Shown: positions 1 through 8,592 of the stretch, piece by piece
Layout of the letters: each line of letters begins with the position of its first letter
Position numbering within the stretch: position 1 is the first letter of the stretch
From: Microvirga vignae
Lineage (GTDB): Bacteria > Pseudomonadota > Alphaproteobacteria > Rhizobiales > Beijerinckiaceae
Length of the DNA stretch: 57,634 nucleotides
Reading direction: 5' to 3'
NCBI RefSeq assembly: GCF_001017175.1
Contig: NZ_LCYG01000084.1
Span: 1-57,634, forward strand
The notes under the pieces: model-generated
What the model saw: the letters and a program-made list of their open reading frames with translations, nothing else
Database searches by the model: none
Told to the model about the DNA's origin: nothing
Translations under genes and position numbers: made by a program

Positions 1-1
1 C

Positions 2-127
2 TCCGTCCGTGAACCGGGAGAGCGGCAGATGAAGCTCTACAACAAGGAGTTTGCGACGGATCCGCAGATTTCCGTCGGCGCGAGATTTTTTCTGACGAGT
101 ATAGGGCAGTATTCCCCGTTGACGTGA
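2..127 (+). CDS. C-terminal end of an unidentified protein, cut by the left edge
   Basis: An open frame enters from the left edge and stops at a TGA at 125-127, giving the last 41 residues of a protein. The composition is protein-like (a charged stretch around ERQMKLYNKEF, then a mixed hydrophobic end), with no low-complexity character. I do not recognise a family from this fragment. The 167 bases that follow, up to the next gene, hold nothing I can identify. Confidence 0.4.
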   Translation, partial: SVREPGERQMKLYNKEFATDPQISVGARFFLTSIGQYSPLT

Positions 128-294
128 CATGCCCAAACCGTTTCTGAAGCCTCGGCAAGACCCTTTTGTCGTACCTCGGCGCAGCTAGGCCAACCTTCAG
201 GCTACGGTCATGGATAAACAGGATAGCAATCCTACTACGGCTACGGTTTAGTGCTACAGTTGAGTTCTCGTTCACTCACCTGTGATGGAGCCCG

Positions 295-672
295 ATGCAG
301 CCAAGCGACCCCTTTCCGCTAGAGCGTTGTTCCAGTCGCTTGAGGTCGGCAATCTTGGCCGAGTTTCAGGGGCGCCATCCTACCCTTCAGGAAGTGGCGA
401 GCATCCCACCCCGAAGGTGGCTCACAGCACCGGGCGTCGGCCAGACTTTGCTCACGGAGTTGGAGGCTATCATTCGGGATCATCAGGGTTGGACAAAGAG
501 TGATGTCCCTGCGACCTCGACTGATGCCGCACTGGTCGAACGGATTGAGCAATTACAGCGCGATCTGGAACGCCTCCGCCGTGAGCTTCGGTCTGTCATA
601 GACAGCATCCGAAGGAAGCAGTCCGAACCCGACATTTCAGACCAAGACTCACTTCAGGGCGGAGAGGGGTGA
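295..672 (+). CDS. Small protein with RNA polymerase alpha-CTD-like helix-hairpin-helix fold and coiled-coil tail
   Basis: A 125-residue hypothetical protein. Residues about 14-65 resemble the helix-hairpin-helix fold of the RNA polymerase alpha C-terminal domain, with a TAPGVGQTLLTELEAI segment where the alpha-CTD has its LPGIGxxxLxEL motif. Residues about 78-108 (VERIEQLQRDLERLRRELR) form a strongly predicted coiled coil, followed by an acidic, disordered tail. GGAG stands four bases before the ATG. No operon partner is visible, because the next segment is a dead transposase. The layout suggests a small nucleic-acid-binding dimer, but that is inference; the family assignment rests on motif resemblance only. 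Confidence 0.6.
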   Translation: MQPSDPFPLERCSSRLRSAILAEFQGRHPTLQEVASIPPRRWLTAPGVGQTLLTELEAIIRDHQGWTKSDVPATSTDAALVERIEQLQRDLERLRRELRSVIDSIRRKQSEPDISDQDSLQGGEG

Positions 673-809
673 GATATGAAATTGCTGCCTAGTTAGGCAA
701 GTCCAGCCAACCTAACTCCTCGGTTTATTCAAGACCCTGAAGGACTTCGTTGCATTTACCTTGGTGGGACAAGGAGGGACGGCCTATCAGGAAGCCGCTC
801 AGTTGTCTC

Positions 810-1003
810 TGTTCAAGCACCTTCTTCCGTTGCGTCCAGCGCTACGCCCCGGAGATCGAGAAGTGAGTCCGCTCATATCAGGGTTTCCGTTCCGGCTCAT
901 GGCGTGTAGACGGGACATATGTCCGGGTCGGCGGGCGCTAGAAGTATCTCTTCCGTGCAGTCGACAAGAATGGACAATTGATTGACTTCATGTTGTCAGA
1001 CCG
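810..1003 (+). pseudogene. IS6-family transposase remnant (subgroup A)
   Basis: Reading from about 810 gives TFFRCVQRYAPEIEK, a stop, VRSYQGFRSGSWRVDGTYV, VRVGGR, a stop, then KYLFRAVDKNGQLIDFMLSDR. This is the region around the first catalytic Asp (WRVDxTYV) of IS6/IS26-family DDE transposases. Two in-frame stops (TGA near 864, TAG near 938) and loss of everything after LSDR show it is dead. No terminal inverted repeat was found at either side. This is the first of five IS6-type remnants in the window. Confidence 0.85.
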
Positions 1004-1057
1004 GCCCACGAGTGGGCGCCGCAGGCGCGATGATCGCACTGCTTACATGGTGCCGCT

Positions 1058-1999
1058 TCACCTCTTCAGGAACCGCTTTTCCAGCATGCAGTGCACGCCC
1101 TTGTGCTGATTGACCATCTGTGTCACCCGCAGATCGGCTGCAATACTGCACAGCGCATAGGCATCCTCGCGGGAAATGCCACAGCACTCCACAATAAGGG
1201 CGATCATGTTTCGCAGCGCCCTCTCGACACATCTGTCAAGATCTGGATCCATGCCAAACGTCAGGACGTGGGTCGGCGTTTCGGCACACGGATAGGTATA
1301 GCGCAGATCCTTGCGGACTAGGATTTCGAACGTGCCGGACAATGCAGTCTCGATAGCCGTGTCGTTAACTTCACCATCCCCTTGCGCGGCATGACCATCA
1401 CCGCAGGAGAACAGGGCACCGGCTACGAAGACTGGAAGGAACAACGTTGTGCCGGGAGTTAGTTCCTTATTGTCCAGATTGCCGCCGAATGCGCGTGGGA
1501 CGACCGATGTGCACCGTTTCCACGCTGGCGGCGGTGCCACGCCCATCACCCCGAAGAAGGGGCGTAGCGGAAGCTCGAGGCCCCAAGGGAGACGCGCGAC
1601 CAGACGATCCTGATCAAGGGGAATGTGCATGAGGTGATGGGCTGCGAAGTCGTCCCGTAACGTGCCGGCAAGCGGGCCACTGAAGTTATAGCCCCAATCC
1701 TGGCGGAGCTTTACGTCCAATATTCGGATCTCCAACACATCGCCAGATGCTGCTTCTTCGACAGCAACAGGGCCGGTCAGAATATGTGGACCGAAGGGCA
1801 GTCCCGATTCAGCCGCGTGGATGGCAAGAAGCTCAGGTGGCACATGAAAGTCTTGTGTCGGCAGAACATCGGGGCCGCCACTAACAGTGTCGATGGTGAC
1901 TCGATCGCCACTGCGGATTGTCAAGACAGATGGCTGTTGGGCGTCGAAGTAGCCCCAATGGCAAGTCTCAGGGGATGCGGCAAGGTGGTGATGGGCCAT
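1058..1999 (-). CDS. Acetamidase/formamidase family amidohydrolase
   Basis: About 313 residues, the usual size of FmdA/AmdA-type amidases, which hydrolyse formamide or acetamide to ammonia and the acid in the cytoplasm. Family hallmarks are visible: HWGYFDA near the N-terminus, the SGDxVTIDTVSGGPD segment, the GDVLEIRILD motif, PFFGVMGVAP, and GALFSCGDGHAAQGDGEVNDTAIE, which carries metal-ligand and active-site residues. The frame stays open upstream to 2335, but that extension does not resemble the family, so I place the start at the ATG just before AHHHLAAS; an ATG at 2065 is the alternative. No clear ribosome site precedes either. The gene stands alone, next to IS debris. Confidence 0.85.
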   Translation of the reverse strand: MAHHHLAASPETCHWGYFDAQQPSVLTIRSGDRVTIDTVSGGPDVLPTQDFHVPPELLAIHAAESGLPFGPHILTGPVAVEEAASGDVLEIRILDVKLRQDWGYNFSGPLAGTLRDDFAAHHLMHIPLDQDRLVARLPWGLELPLRPFFGVMGVAPPPAWKRCTSVVPRAFGGNLDNKELTPGTTLFLPVFVAGALFSCGDGHAAQGDGEVNDTAIETALSGTFEILVRKDLRYTYPCAETPTHVLTFGMDPDLDRCVERALRNMIALIVECCGISREDAYALCSIAADLRVTQMVNQHKGVHCMLEKRFLKR

Positions 2000-2570
2000 T
2001 TGGATCTCGCACAGCGCGTTGAATATCTGCTTCTGAGGGAGACAGAAGGATTTGTCGAGTTCCATCCTGCTGCTCGCTTGACCTCCGCATCTAAGTTGTG
2101 CCGACAACCTACGCCCCCAAATGCAGAAGCCAGCACCCCGATCCGGGTCAAACCCGGAAGTTGGCCGACTTCTGGGAAGCTCCGCTTCTATCCAACAAGC
2201 GGGCTTTCCGCGCGTTGCCGCCGCTGGATCGTGCCAGCGGGCGAAGACCGGTCGAACAAAAGCCTCAACGACTGAGCGTAGGTTCTCCTCTGCCCTTGCG
2301 CTGGCGGGAGCGGACCATGCGAGTCCTTCCATCACCGCCTCAAAGGCATGGCGGAATGGAGAAACGCGGCCTGCCTCGCTGCTTAGCCACTGGGCCAGTC
2401 GAATTGGCCTTAATTCATACAGCCTTAACGTGACAGGATTTTTGAGACAAAATCTTTAGAGGTACTCTGCGGATTGCTGCGATGAAGCGCTCATGAATTG
2501 CATCGACGGTAGCGCCTGACAAGCGTATACTGGCGAGAGCCTGCACACACTCAGTTTACGGGGGTGAAGC
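2000..2570. other. Intergenic stretch without a supported gene
   Basis: Several overlapping open frames exist on both strands, but none has family-like composition or a ribosome site. Around 2120-2200 lies low-information sequence resembling spacer material that is frequent in Hyphomicrobiales genomes (impression from memory). The last 100 bases presumably hold the promoter of the gene at 2571. Confidence 0.4.
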
Positions 2571-4085
2571 ATGGTTGGCCTTTGCCGCAATGCACGAAAC
2601 ATCGCATGCGATCTTAGGCATCGGGCAGCGGCATGGACGCTGGCCATGGCAGCCCTCGCGATTGTTGCCTGTTCGGCTCAAGTCAGAGCTCAAACTGCGC
2701 AAGTTTGGAACCAAGCCCATGCGGACTCGGCGAACACCGGCTTCGTGGATGTTCGCACGAAGCCTGCCGATCTTCCCATCCGCAAAATTGAAGGCTTGGG
2801 CCAAATCGCCCCTGGTTCAGGACCGGTCTTTGCGTCCGATGGTACCGTCTATCTAGCCACTAGTGGCGGCAAGCTTCACGCTTTTACTCCGCACGGTGAT
2901 CTGAAATGGACAGGATCGCCGCCTGCAATCCTTACATTTCAGGCTTCGCCGGCGGTCGGAACAGACGGTACAATTTACGTGGTCGGCGGGCAGGTTGCCC
3001 GCGATCATCGTGGCGGCGAGACTGTACTGCGCTATGACTCGCGACTAATCCGCTTCAGCCCGGCCGGTACTCTGCTCTCCGTGACATCCTTTCCGGCTCA
3101 CCATCCGGAACAATACGGCACTGGAACAACCTCCGCGGCACCTATGCTCTGGCGCTCCGAAGGCGCTGAATTCGTGATGATCCCGGCAATTTACCGGGCA
3201 TTCAGCACCACCGAACTGCACCTTCTGGCCTTTTCGCACGACGGCAGTCTCATGTTCGACCAACTCGTGACGCAGGTTACGCTGGGCGACGTGACTGGCG
3301 ACAGCGATTTGCACTGGTGGTGCCTTTACATATTCTGCTACAGCCTCAACGACCTGTTCGGTTTGACACCCACCGTTCCGATCCCTGGCGCGAACGAACT
3401 TCCCGTGGAGGCGGAAACGCCTCTCCCCAGCGTCGGTGTGTCTAGAGATCCCAATCCGGTGGTTGTCGTTGCGGATAATAACCAACATCTCATTGGCTAC
3501 AACTTTTCTCCAACCGGTGGGTTTACCGAGCTCTTTCGCAAGCACTTAGCCACTGGTCAAATTCGGATGTCGTCGCCGACATTGCTGCAGAGTGGCCATT
3601 CCGTTATCTCAGCGAACTACGGGGATGAAGGATGGCTTCTGTCTGGTGGCCCAAGCCCCCAGAACTGGACGGAGGTGGTCATCCCGCGGGCGAGGGCAAC
3701 GCCAGCCTTGACGAATGATGGGCGCATTATTTCAGTCGCTCGTGACGGAACCGTTCGGGCGGTGAGCACTTCGCCAAATCGAACAGTAATCGGAAGTGTC
3801 GGTCTTGGGGCGGAAACGATCGCACCAGTTGCAGCATCCTGCACCCACTTATTTGTCTCCACGGTCTCAAGTCTTGTGACACTTGACGCGCGTTCCCTGG
3901 CGGAGATGGCTCGCTTCAGTTGGAAAGCCGGAGGGCAATCGCCACCGGCTATTGGACCGAGCGGCATGGTCTACGCTTTTGCCGAGAATAGTCTGTTCAT
4001 CTTCCCGGCCCCGCGGGTAGGCCGGTTCGTGCTCACTCCCCTCACCTGTCGTGACGTTCTCATCAAATCACCGACTGCCGACTAG
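2571..4085 (+). CDS. Exported PQQ-like beta-propeller protein
   Basis: 504 residues with a signal peptide (hydrophobic core about residues 20-35, then AQVRAQ). The string LAIVAC just before could also be a lipobox, making it a possible lipoprotein. The rest shows repeated blade-like motifs such as GPVFASDGTVYLATSGGKLHAFTP, SPAVGTDGTIYVVGG and AIGPSGMVYAFAENSLFIF. This is the pattern of PQQ-dehydrogenase-like or BamB-like seven-to-eight-blade propellers. No catalytic PQQ site or haem motif is seen, so a binding or scaffold role is likelier than an enzyme. It converges with the matrixin gene 17 bases away. Translation could also start at an internal ATG within the signal peptide. Confidence 0.75.
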   Translation: MVGLCRNARNIACDLRHRAAAWTLAMAALAIVACSAQVRAQTAQVWNQAHADSANTGFVDVRTKPADLPIRKIEGLGQIAPGSGPVFASDGTVYLATSGGKLHAFTPHGDLKWTGSPPAILTFQASPAVGTDGTIYVVGGQVARDHRGGETVLRYDSRLIRFSPAGTLLSVTSFPAHHPEQYGTGTTSAAPMLWRSEGAEFVMIPAIYRAFSTTELHLLAFSHDGSLMFDQLVTQVTLGDVTGDSDLHWWCLYIFCYSLNDLFGLTPTVPIPGANELPVEAETPLPSVGVSRDPNPVVVVADNNQHLIGYNFSPTGGFTELFRKHLATGQIRMSSPTLLQSGHSVISANYGDEGWLLSGGPSPQNWTEVVIPRARATPALTNDGRIISVARDGTVRAVSTSPNRTVIGSVGLGAETIAPVAASCTHLFVSTVSSLVTLDARSLAEMARFSWKAGGQSPPAIGPSGMVYAFAENSLFIFPAPRVGRFVLTPLTCRDVLIKSPTAD

Positions 4086-4101
4086 ATCGGCGTCGTCCTG
4101 T

Positions 4102-5157
4102 TCAATTGATCTGAATGGGACGAGGCATTTCCATGTTGTTGTTCACTTCGTTTGCTTCACCCACGCCCTCTGCGTTGTCGACAATGAAACCAAGCCAGTA
4201 CTGCCCGGGCGCCACATCGGCCGGAATAGTCAGTGAGCGAAAGAAACTCCCGGTAAAGCCTGGATTGCCCCAAGCCCCAGAATTCGTGCCGAGGAGGCGA
4301 TCGAACTTGCTGATGAAATCGTTGGAGGAAAGATAGAAGCCGATATCGAAGGTTTGGGTGGAAGTGCTCAGATTGCTGAACGTGAACTGGATCCTGATTG
4401 TCGATCCTCGCGCCGCTGATACAGGGCTCGTAACCAGAGCTGAACTACCACCACCGATGCTAGTGAAGACAGATCCGGCTATGTCGACCTCCGATGTGCG
4501 GTCGGGATACATGAAGCGCGCGCCCTCACGGTCATCGCCAGTCGGATCCCACTCCCGCCAATGACCCATCGTTCCGGCCGCGGGATAATTCGAGTTCAGT
4601 GTGGCGAGCCAGCGGTCCTCGTGGTTGAGACCCAGAGCATGTCCTAACTCATGCAACGCCACGCCTTCGAAGCTGAAAGGTAAGCCGAGGTTACTGTAGT
4701 CAAGCGGATTGAGATTCCAGGTGACGTTGTTATTGAAGCCCATATCGGTTTCATCGAGCTCGTAATGCCACCCGAAGAACCAGAAGCAGTGATATCTCAC
4801 GATAGTAACAGCCAGGGTTGGCAGTGAGAGACTGTTGTCGAGATAAACCTCGCTGCGGCCGTTCCATTGATTGTGTGTTCCATCGGTATCCCGCATGACA
4901 AAGAAGTCGAAAGCGGATCTCTTGACGTTGTTCCAGTGCCACATGGCATTCTGGTAACGTGCGTCCCATACACTTCCAGCCGGGAACGAAGTCGTACTGA
5001 TCCACCTGTTGTCCCACTGCCTGTTCCAGCGGATGGTGTGCCCCCCGCAGGTACGGTAGGTGTAAGCCTCGGCGTGTGAGACGGCGAGCATCGTCAGAAG
5101 ACCTGTCGCGATCCCTTTGAGGGATAGCATCATTCTGTGGCTTGCTCTCCTAGTCAT
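4102..5157 (-). CDS. Secreted matrixin-type zinc metalloprotease with C-terminal CARDB domain
   Basis: 351 residues. A signal peptide covers about residues 1-31 (ends SHAEA). The metzincin zinc motif HELGHALGLNH gives His169, Glu170, His173 and His179, and a Met-turn candidate lies at Met197 (AGTMGHW). Residues about 225-351 form an Ig-like CARDB domain (RIQFTFSNLSTSTQTFDIGFYLSSN, then GVGEANEVNNN), common in secreted hydrolases as an adhesion or binding module. The start is supported by GGAGGTGA seven bases upstream. The gene lies 62 bases after the exported protein encoded upstream on the same strand, so the two are probably co-transcribed. The fold makes a peptidase very likely; the substrate is unknown. 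Confidence 0.9.
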   Translation of the reverse strand: MTRRASHRMMLSLKGIATGLLTMLAVSHAEAYTYRTCGGHTIRWNRQWDNRWISTTSFPAGSVWDARYQNAMWHWNNVKRSAFDFFVMRDTDGTHNQWNGRSEVYLDNSLSLPTLAVTIVRYHCFWFFGWHYELDETDMGFNNNVTWNLNPLDYSNLGLPFSFEGVALHELGHALGLNHEDRWLATLNSNYPAAGTMGHWREWDPTGDDREGARFMYPDRTSEVDIAGSVFTSIGGGSSALVTSPVSAARGSTIRIQFTFSNLSTSTQTFDIGFYLSSNDFISKFDRLLGTNSGAWGNPGFTGSFFRSLTIPADVAPGQYWLGFIVDNAEGVGEANEVNNNMEMPRPIQIN

Positions 5158-5219
5158 AGCTTGTCACCTCCAGCGCCTGATGACACTCGGTCCGGAACAA
5201 TCTGCGAGCAGCGACATCG

Positions 5220-6113
5220 CTATCTGAGATTGGGATCTCTGCTTGTTTCCCTCTCAATCGGGCGTGGGAACTCACCACGCTCCGGTGGAGCCTGTCGAGT
5301 TGGCTCGGCGGTTGTCGTGTCCTTGGGTGTTCCATCTTTGTCATCGAGGGCGGCCGCTTGGCCCTCCTGGATAGAGCGAATTGGTTCGCCCCTTACGCCA
5401 GCCATTGCAGCGATCCGGCGCACCTCGGCCGCAAACTGGTCAAGTCGCATCACTTCCCCAGCTTCTGCCAATGCCCTCGTATCACTCTCTGCTTGTGTCC
5501 CACGCTGGTCTCTTGATGGAGCGGGGAGGCCGATCTGTTCGCCATCCTCAGTTCGTCCGAAACCGCCCTGCGGTGGCGCAGACTCGTTGATGCCGCTTGG
5601 CCGCTCACCAAAGAGCTCTATCTCTGAGGCGACGCGGCGCTCCTTGATCACTTGGCCATCTCTAATCCCGAAGACGCGGTTTCCGACACTATCGCTGATG
5701 ACTTCCGGACCGCCCCGCGGGTCGCGAACCACACGGAACACACCTTGGCTCCAGCCCAAGATTGGCACAAGCTGCTGACCGTTTCCGTCGACGAACAGGA
5801 TAACCCGTTCCCCCTCGCGAAAGCGCGGGCTGCCCTCGACTTCGACGATCTCATTCCCGACCGCACCACCAGAGAAGCGTAGCGTCAGTGATCTTTCCTG
5901 ATAGCTCCCCGTCAGCGACTCGAGGTTGGCCAACGTCACGTACGTGGCGATATCGTTGCGCTCGTCTCGCCTTGAGATAACCCGTTCGACGGTACCGAGC
6001 ACTACACCGTCGGCCATTCGGATCATCTCCTCGAACTTCAGCGCAAGTACAGTAGTCGCTAAGCTAGGAGATGCGGCGAGAAAGAGTGCTGCAAATGCCC
6101 ATGGTAATCTCAT
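5220..6113 (-). CDS. Exported protein of unknown function, upstream partner of the matrixin gene
   Basis: 297 residues with a signal peptide ending near ASPSLA-TTV. Residues 22-130 form a compact domain (ADGVVLGTVERVISRRDE, YVTLANLESLTGSY, SPRFREGERVILFVDGNG) that I have seen linked to secreted matrixins, although I cannot name the family. The remainder is acidic, Pro/Arg-rich and probably disordered. AAGGAG sits eight bases before the ATG. It is first in a two-gene unit with the metalloprotease, which suggests a cofactor, inhibitor or substrate; that is inference. Confidence 0.7.
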   Translation of the reverse strand: MRLPWAFAALFLAASPSLATTVLALKFEEMIRMADGVVLGTVERVISRRDERNDIATYVTLANLESLTGSYQERSLTLRFSGGAVGNEIVEVEGSPRFREGERVILFVDGNGQQLVPILGWSQGVFRVVRDPRGGPEVISDSVGNRVFGIRDGQVIKERRVASEIELFGERPSGINESAPPQGGFGRTEDGEQIGLPAPSRDQRGTQAESDTRALAEAGEVMRLDQFAAEVRRIAAMAGVRGEPIRSIQEGQAAALDDKDGTPKDTTTAEPTRQAPPERGEFPRPIERETSRDPNLR

Positions 6114-6611
6114 CAGGGCGGCTCCTTCAGCAAACGCCGTTGGACAGCATCGAAATGGTGCCTGAGCAAAGCCTGGCAGTCAATCGAAGAATGAGCTAAC
6201 GATCTGATTGCTGTACCGCGGCCAGTAGAGAATCTATTGCACCGCCTGTTTTATCTGACAGGTGGCAGGAAACGCTGCCTCGCTGTTTCCAAGCAAAAAC
6301 ACTCATAGCGACTTTTCACGGTGCTATTGCCCTAGATGGTGAATGTGAGTGGCGAACTCAAATCGTGCGAAAGAGGCGGAACGAGTACGTTCCTGACGGC
6401 GAACAAAGTCGTGTCGAAGCGCCGCAGCCCTAAGATCGCGATGCTCCACGTCGGGTACTGTCGCAATCCTTTCTTTCCAATCACCACCTAAGCTCCGCTG
6501 TGCCTTGTGAACGTCTGCTCACCGCTGCATTCCTGAAGTTCGGCTTACTTCTGCTTCGTGCCACTTTCGAACCTTCCCGACATCCCGGGCGCAACGCTCC
6601 GCTGTGATCTC
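6114..6611. other. Intergenic stretch; one copy of the dispersed CTGTCAG motif, otherwise nothing recognised
   Basis: About 500 bases without a convincing coding frame. It contains a copy of the motif described at 46-57 kb (6242-6262) and presumably the promoter of the exported-protein gene that starts at 6113. Confidence 0.5.
6242..6262 (-). repeat. Dispersed CTGTCAG motif, copy 1
   Basis: Read on the minus strand: CCTGTCAGATAAAACAGG followed by CGG. CCTGT and ACAGG form an inverted repeat around an 8-base centre. It lies about 130 bases upstream of the gene starting at 6113. It is the most divergent of the seven copies in the spacer and in the sequence after ACAGG. Confidence 0.5.
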
Positions 6612-7148
6612 CTATTTGCCTCGTAAGTAGCCGCGCAATTCCCCGTACCGCCGAACCTGCTCTGGCGTCATGATCCCGACGGCGGCGAGATGGTACCGCA
6701 GGTGAGCCGCCCGAAGCTCCGCCTGCGCGGCGCCGATCGCGGCCGCCGCCGTAGTGATGCTCGCGGTCGTGACGGTACGTCTGGAGAACTCGCGATCCAG
6801 CGCAGTCTCCTGGGCGATCAGTCGCTCGCCGATCGGGATCGTCTCAGCCTTCATGGCATCGAACAGTTCCTGCATCCGGCGCCGCTGAGCCTCAGTCAGC
6901 CCGAGCTGCCCCGCCAGCTCGAGGACGTGCCTCGGCCCGGGATATCCGTTCAACTCGGCCGTAAGCGCGTATCCGATGCCTCGTCCAGCCCGCAGGTCCG
7001 CGATCTGCTCGTCCGAAAGCGCCTTCACCGCCCGTTTCTCATGCCCTGCATAGGGTGACATCGGCGGGACATGCTGGTGTCGGGCCATGGCAGGAACGAA
7101 TGGCATTGCAAGAAGCAGGGCAAGGCCTGTGGTATGGGTCAGGGGCAT
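6612..7148 (-). CDS. Periplasmic Spy/CpxP-like (heavy-metal sensor type) small helical protein
   Basis: 178 residues from the ATG at 7148, preceded by GGAG seven bases upstream; an ATG ten codons earlier is less likely. A signal peptide (LALLLAMPFVPAMA) leads into a His-rich N-terminus (RHQHVPPMSPYAGHE) and then long amphipathic helices with LGLTEAQRRRMQELFDAMKAE, the LTxxQ-type repeat of Spy/CpxP/CnrR-like proteins. These act in the periplasm as chaperones or metal sensors. Its neighbours are a Crp/Fnr regulator on the same strand and a MerR-type copper-regulator relic, consistent with an envelope or metal stress role. Confidence 0.65.
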   Translation of the reverse strand: MPLTHTTGLALLLAMPFVPAMARHQHVPPMSPYAGHEKRAVKALSDEQIADLRAGRGIGYALTAELNGYPGPRHVLELAGQLGLTEAQRRRMQELFDAMKAETIPIGERLIAQETALDREFSRRTVTTASITTAAAAIGAAQAELRAAHLRYHLAAVGIMTPEQVRRYGELRGYLRGK

Positions 7149-7214
7149 CGGACACTCCACGGTTGCTGATGCACGCATGATAGCCCGCGTCCTGCCGTGC
7201 CCGTATGACCGCGA

Positions 7215-7817
7215 TCATACAGGCGGAGCCGACAGCCTGATTTCTTTCTTGGTCCGCGTGATCACGCCCTCGGCCTCAAGGGTGGCGAGCGTGCGATACA
7301 GGCTCTCGTGCGTGAGCCCCAGCTCCGACGCCATGGTCTTGAGATCACCGTCAACTCGAACGATGCGATCGATGCCGCTGGCCTGGAGGCCCAGGTGATG
7401 GAGAACGCGCTCGCGGGCCGTGCGCAGGTTTCTGTTCTCCAGCCGCGTCCGCAGGGTCATCACCTGACGCGCTAGGCTGGCCATGAAGGCTTCGGCGATG
7501 GCCGGATCTGCGGCGAAGGCGGCGAGCACGGCCGCCTTGGGATAGAGGCGCACGATGCTGGGGACGCTGGCCACCGCATCGCAATGGTACGTCTCGGAGA
7601 AGAGCGAGGCCTCCGCGAAGGTGTCGCCCGGCAGGGCGCGGAACAGGATAATCTCGCGACCATCCACATCCGTGCGGGTCAGGCGAACCTCCCCTTGCTC
7701 CAGGTAATAGAGACCGTGGGGCCGATCATCCCGACGGAACAGCATCTCGCCGCGCCCGAGAGGGCGCTCGATCGCGGAGCTGCGAATGACAGCGGGAATC
7801 AAGTCTGGTGCTCGCAT
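7215..7817 (-). CDS. Crp/Fnr family transcriptional regulator
   Basis: About 200 residues. The N-terminal cyclic-nucleotide-binding fold is visible (GEMLFRRDDRPHGLYYLEQGEVRLTR, then PGDTFAEASLFSE), followed by the dimerisation helix (AFMASLARQVMTLRTRLENRN) and a C-terminal winged helix (MASELGLTHESLYRTLATLEAEGVITR). There is no N-terminal cysteine cluster, so it is not an oxygen-sensing Fnr, and the cAMP-contacting residues are not clearly conserved. The start at 7817 is chosen because the domain begins there; the frame runs open to 7991 but overlaps the divergent gene. The signal is unknown. Confidence 0.85.
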   Translation of the reverse strand: MRAPDLIPAVIRSSAIERPLGRGEMLFRRDDRPHGLYYLEQGEVRLTRTDVDGREIILFRALPGDTFAEASLFSETYHCDAVASVPSIVRLYPKAAVLAAFAADPAIAEAFMASLARQVMTLRTRLENRNLRTARERVLHHLGLQASGIDRIVRVDGDLKTMASELGLTHESLYRTLATLEAEGVITRTKKEIRLSAPPV

Positions 7818-7890
7818 ACCAGGATCATAACCGCACCCGTTCCCGTTGCGAGACTTACGACCGGCTGCCCATCCACAGCCCGGCCGCTCG

Positions 7891-7910
7891 ACCTTCCCAG
7901 GATTGGAAGG
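7891..7910 (+). promoter_or_regulatory. CueR/HmrR-type operator-promoter (MerR family)
   Basis: ACCTTCC, seven bases, GGAAGG is a dyad of the kind bound by copper-responsive MerR regulators. It lies inside a promoter with a -35-like TCGACC (7888-7893) and a -10-like TAGCAC (7913-7918) separated by 19 bases, the long spacer typical of MerR-controlled promoters. It sits 37 bases before the MerR-type gene at 7948, so autoregulation is likely, or was before the gene was altered. Confidence 0.6.
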
Positions 7911-7947
7911 CCTAGCACCTTTGCCAGGTTGATGATGGAGGCAGACC

Positions 7948-8592
7948 ATGAACATCGGACAGGCGGCGGAAGCCTCGGGCGTCTCGGCCAAGATGATCCG
8001 CTCCTACGAGTCTACCGGGCTGGTCCCTAAGACCGTCCGGACCGAGGCCGGGTACCGGATGTATTCAGGAAGCGACGTCGCCACGCTCGGTTTCATTCGC
8101 CGTGCCCGCGACCTGGGCTTCTCCGTCGAGCAAATCGCGGAACTCGTCGCCCTGTGGCGGGACCGGGACCGGGCAGGCGCGGACGTGAAGGCGATTGCGC
8201 TCGAGCATGTCGAGGTCCTCAGGCGCCATGACAACCCACGGGCCCTCGCCTGCACCGAAGCGATGCCGGCCGAGGTCGAGAAGTGGGACGACGAGCGTTC
8301 GCGCGACGGCCAAGCCTCTATCGGGATCGGCATCCACTACGTTCCGGTCGTCATAGGTGACGTCGGCTCGGAGCGCACGACGGCCTTCGCGGGCGTGGGC
8401 GACACCGTCAACACGGCCAGCCGCCTCCAGGGTGTCACGCGTGAACTGGGCTGCGGCATCGTCACCAGTGAGCTCCTCACGGTGAAGGCTCGCGATATGG
8501 CAAGCGACCTGTCTCTCATCAATGCCTTCCGACCCGCCAGTCCTCGCGTCTTGCGAGTCCGTAGTGCTCCGGTCGACATCTGGTACCGGTAA
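7948..8592 (+). CDS. Chimera: CueR/HmrR-like MerR N-terminus fused in frame to the C-terminal half of a class III adenylate/guanylate cyclase
   Basis: 214 residues, GGAGG six bases before the ATG. Residues 1-92 are a copper-type MerR regulator: winged helix (MNIGQAAEASGVSAKMIRSY, TEAGYRMYSGSDV) and the start of the dimerisation helix (ALWRDRDRAGADVKAIALEH). At about residues 90-97 the sequence switches to a class III cyclase: ALACTEAMPAEVEKW, then IGIGIHYVPVVIGDVGSER, then VGDTVNTASRL with the transition-state pair Asn155/Arg159. The metal-binding cysteines of CueR/HmrR and the first half of the cyclase (both metal-binding Asp) are missing. It could be a DNA-binding protein without copper response, a non-catalytic nucleotide sensor, or a decaying relic. 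The reading frame is intact. Confidence 0.8.
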   Translation: MNIGQAAEASGVSAKMIRSYESTGLVPKTVRTEAGYRMYSGSDVATLGFIRRARDLGFSVEQIAELVALWRDRDRAGADVKAIALEHVEVLRRHDNPRALACTEAMPAEVEKWDDERSRDGQASIGIGIHYVPVVIGDVGSERTTAFAGVGDTVNTASRLQGVTRELGCGIVTSELLTVKARDMASDLSLINAFRPASPRVLRVRSAPVDIWYR

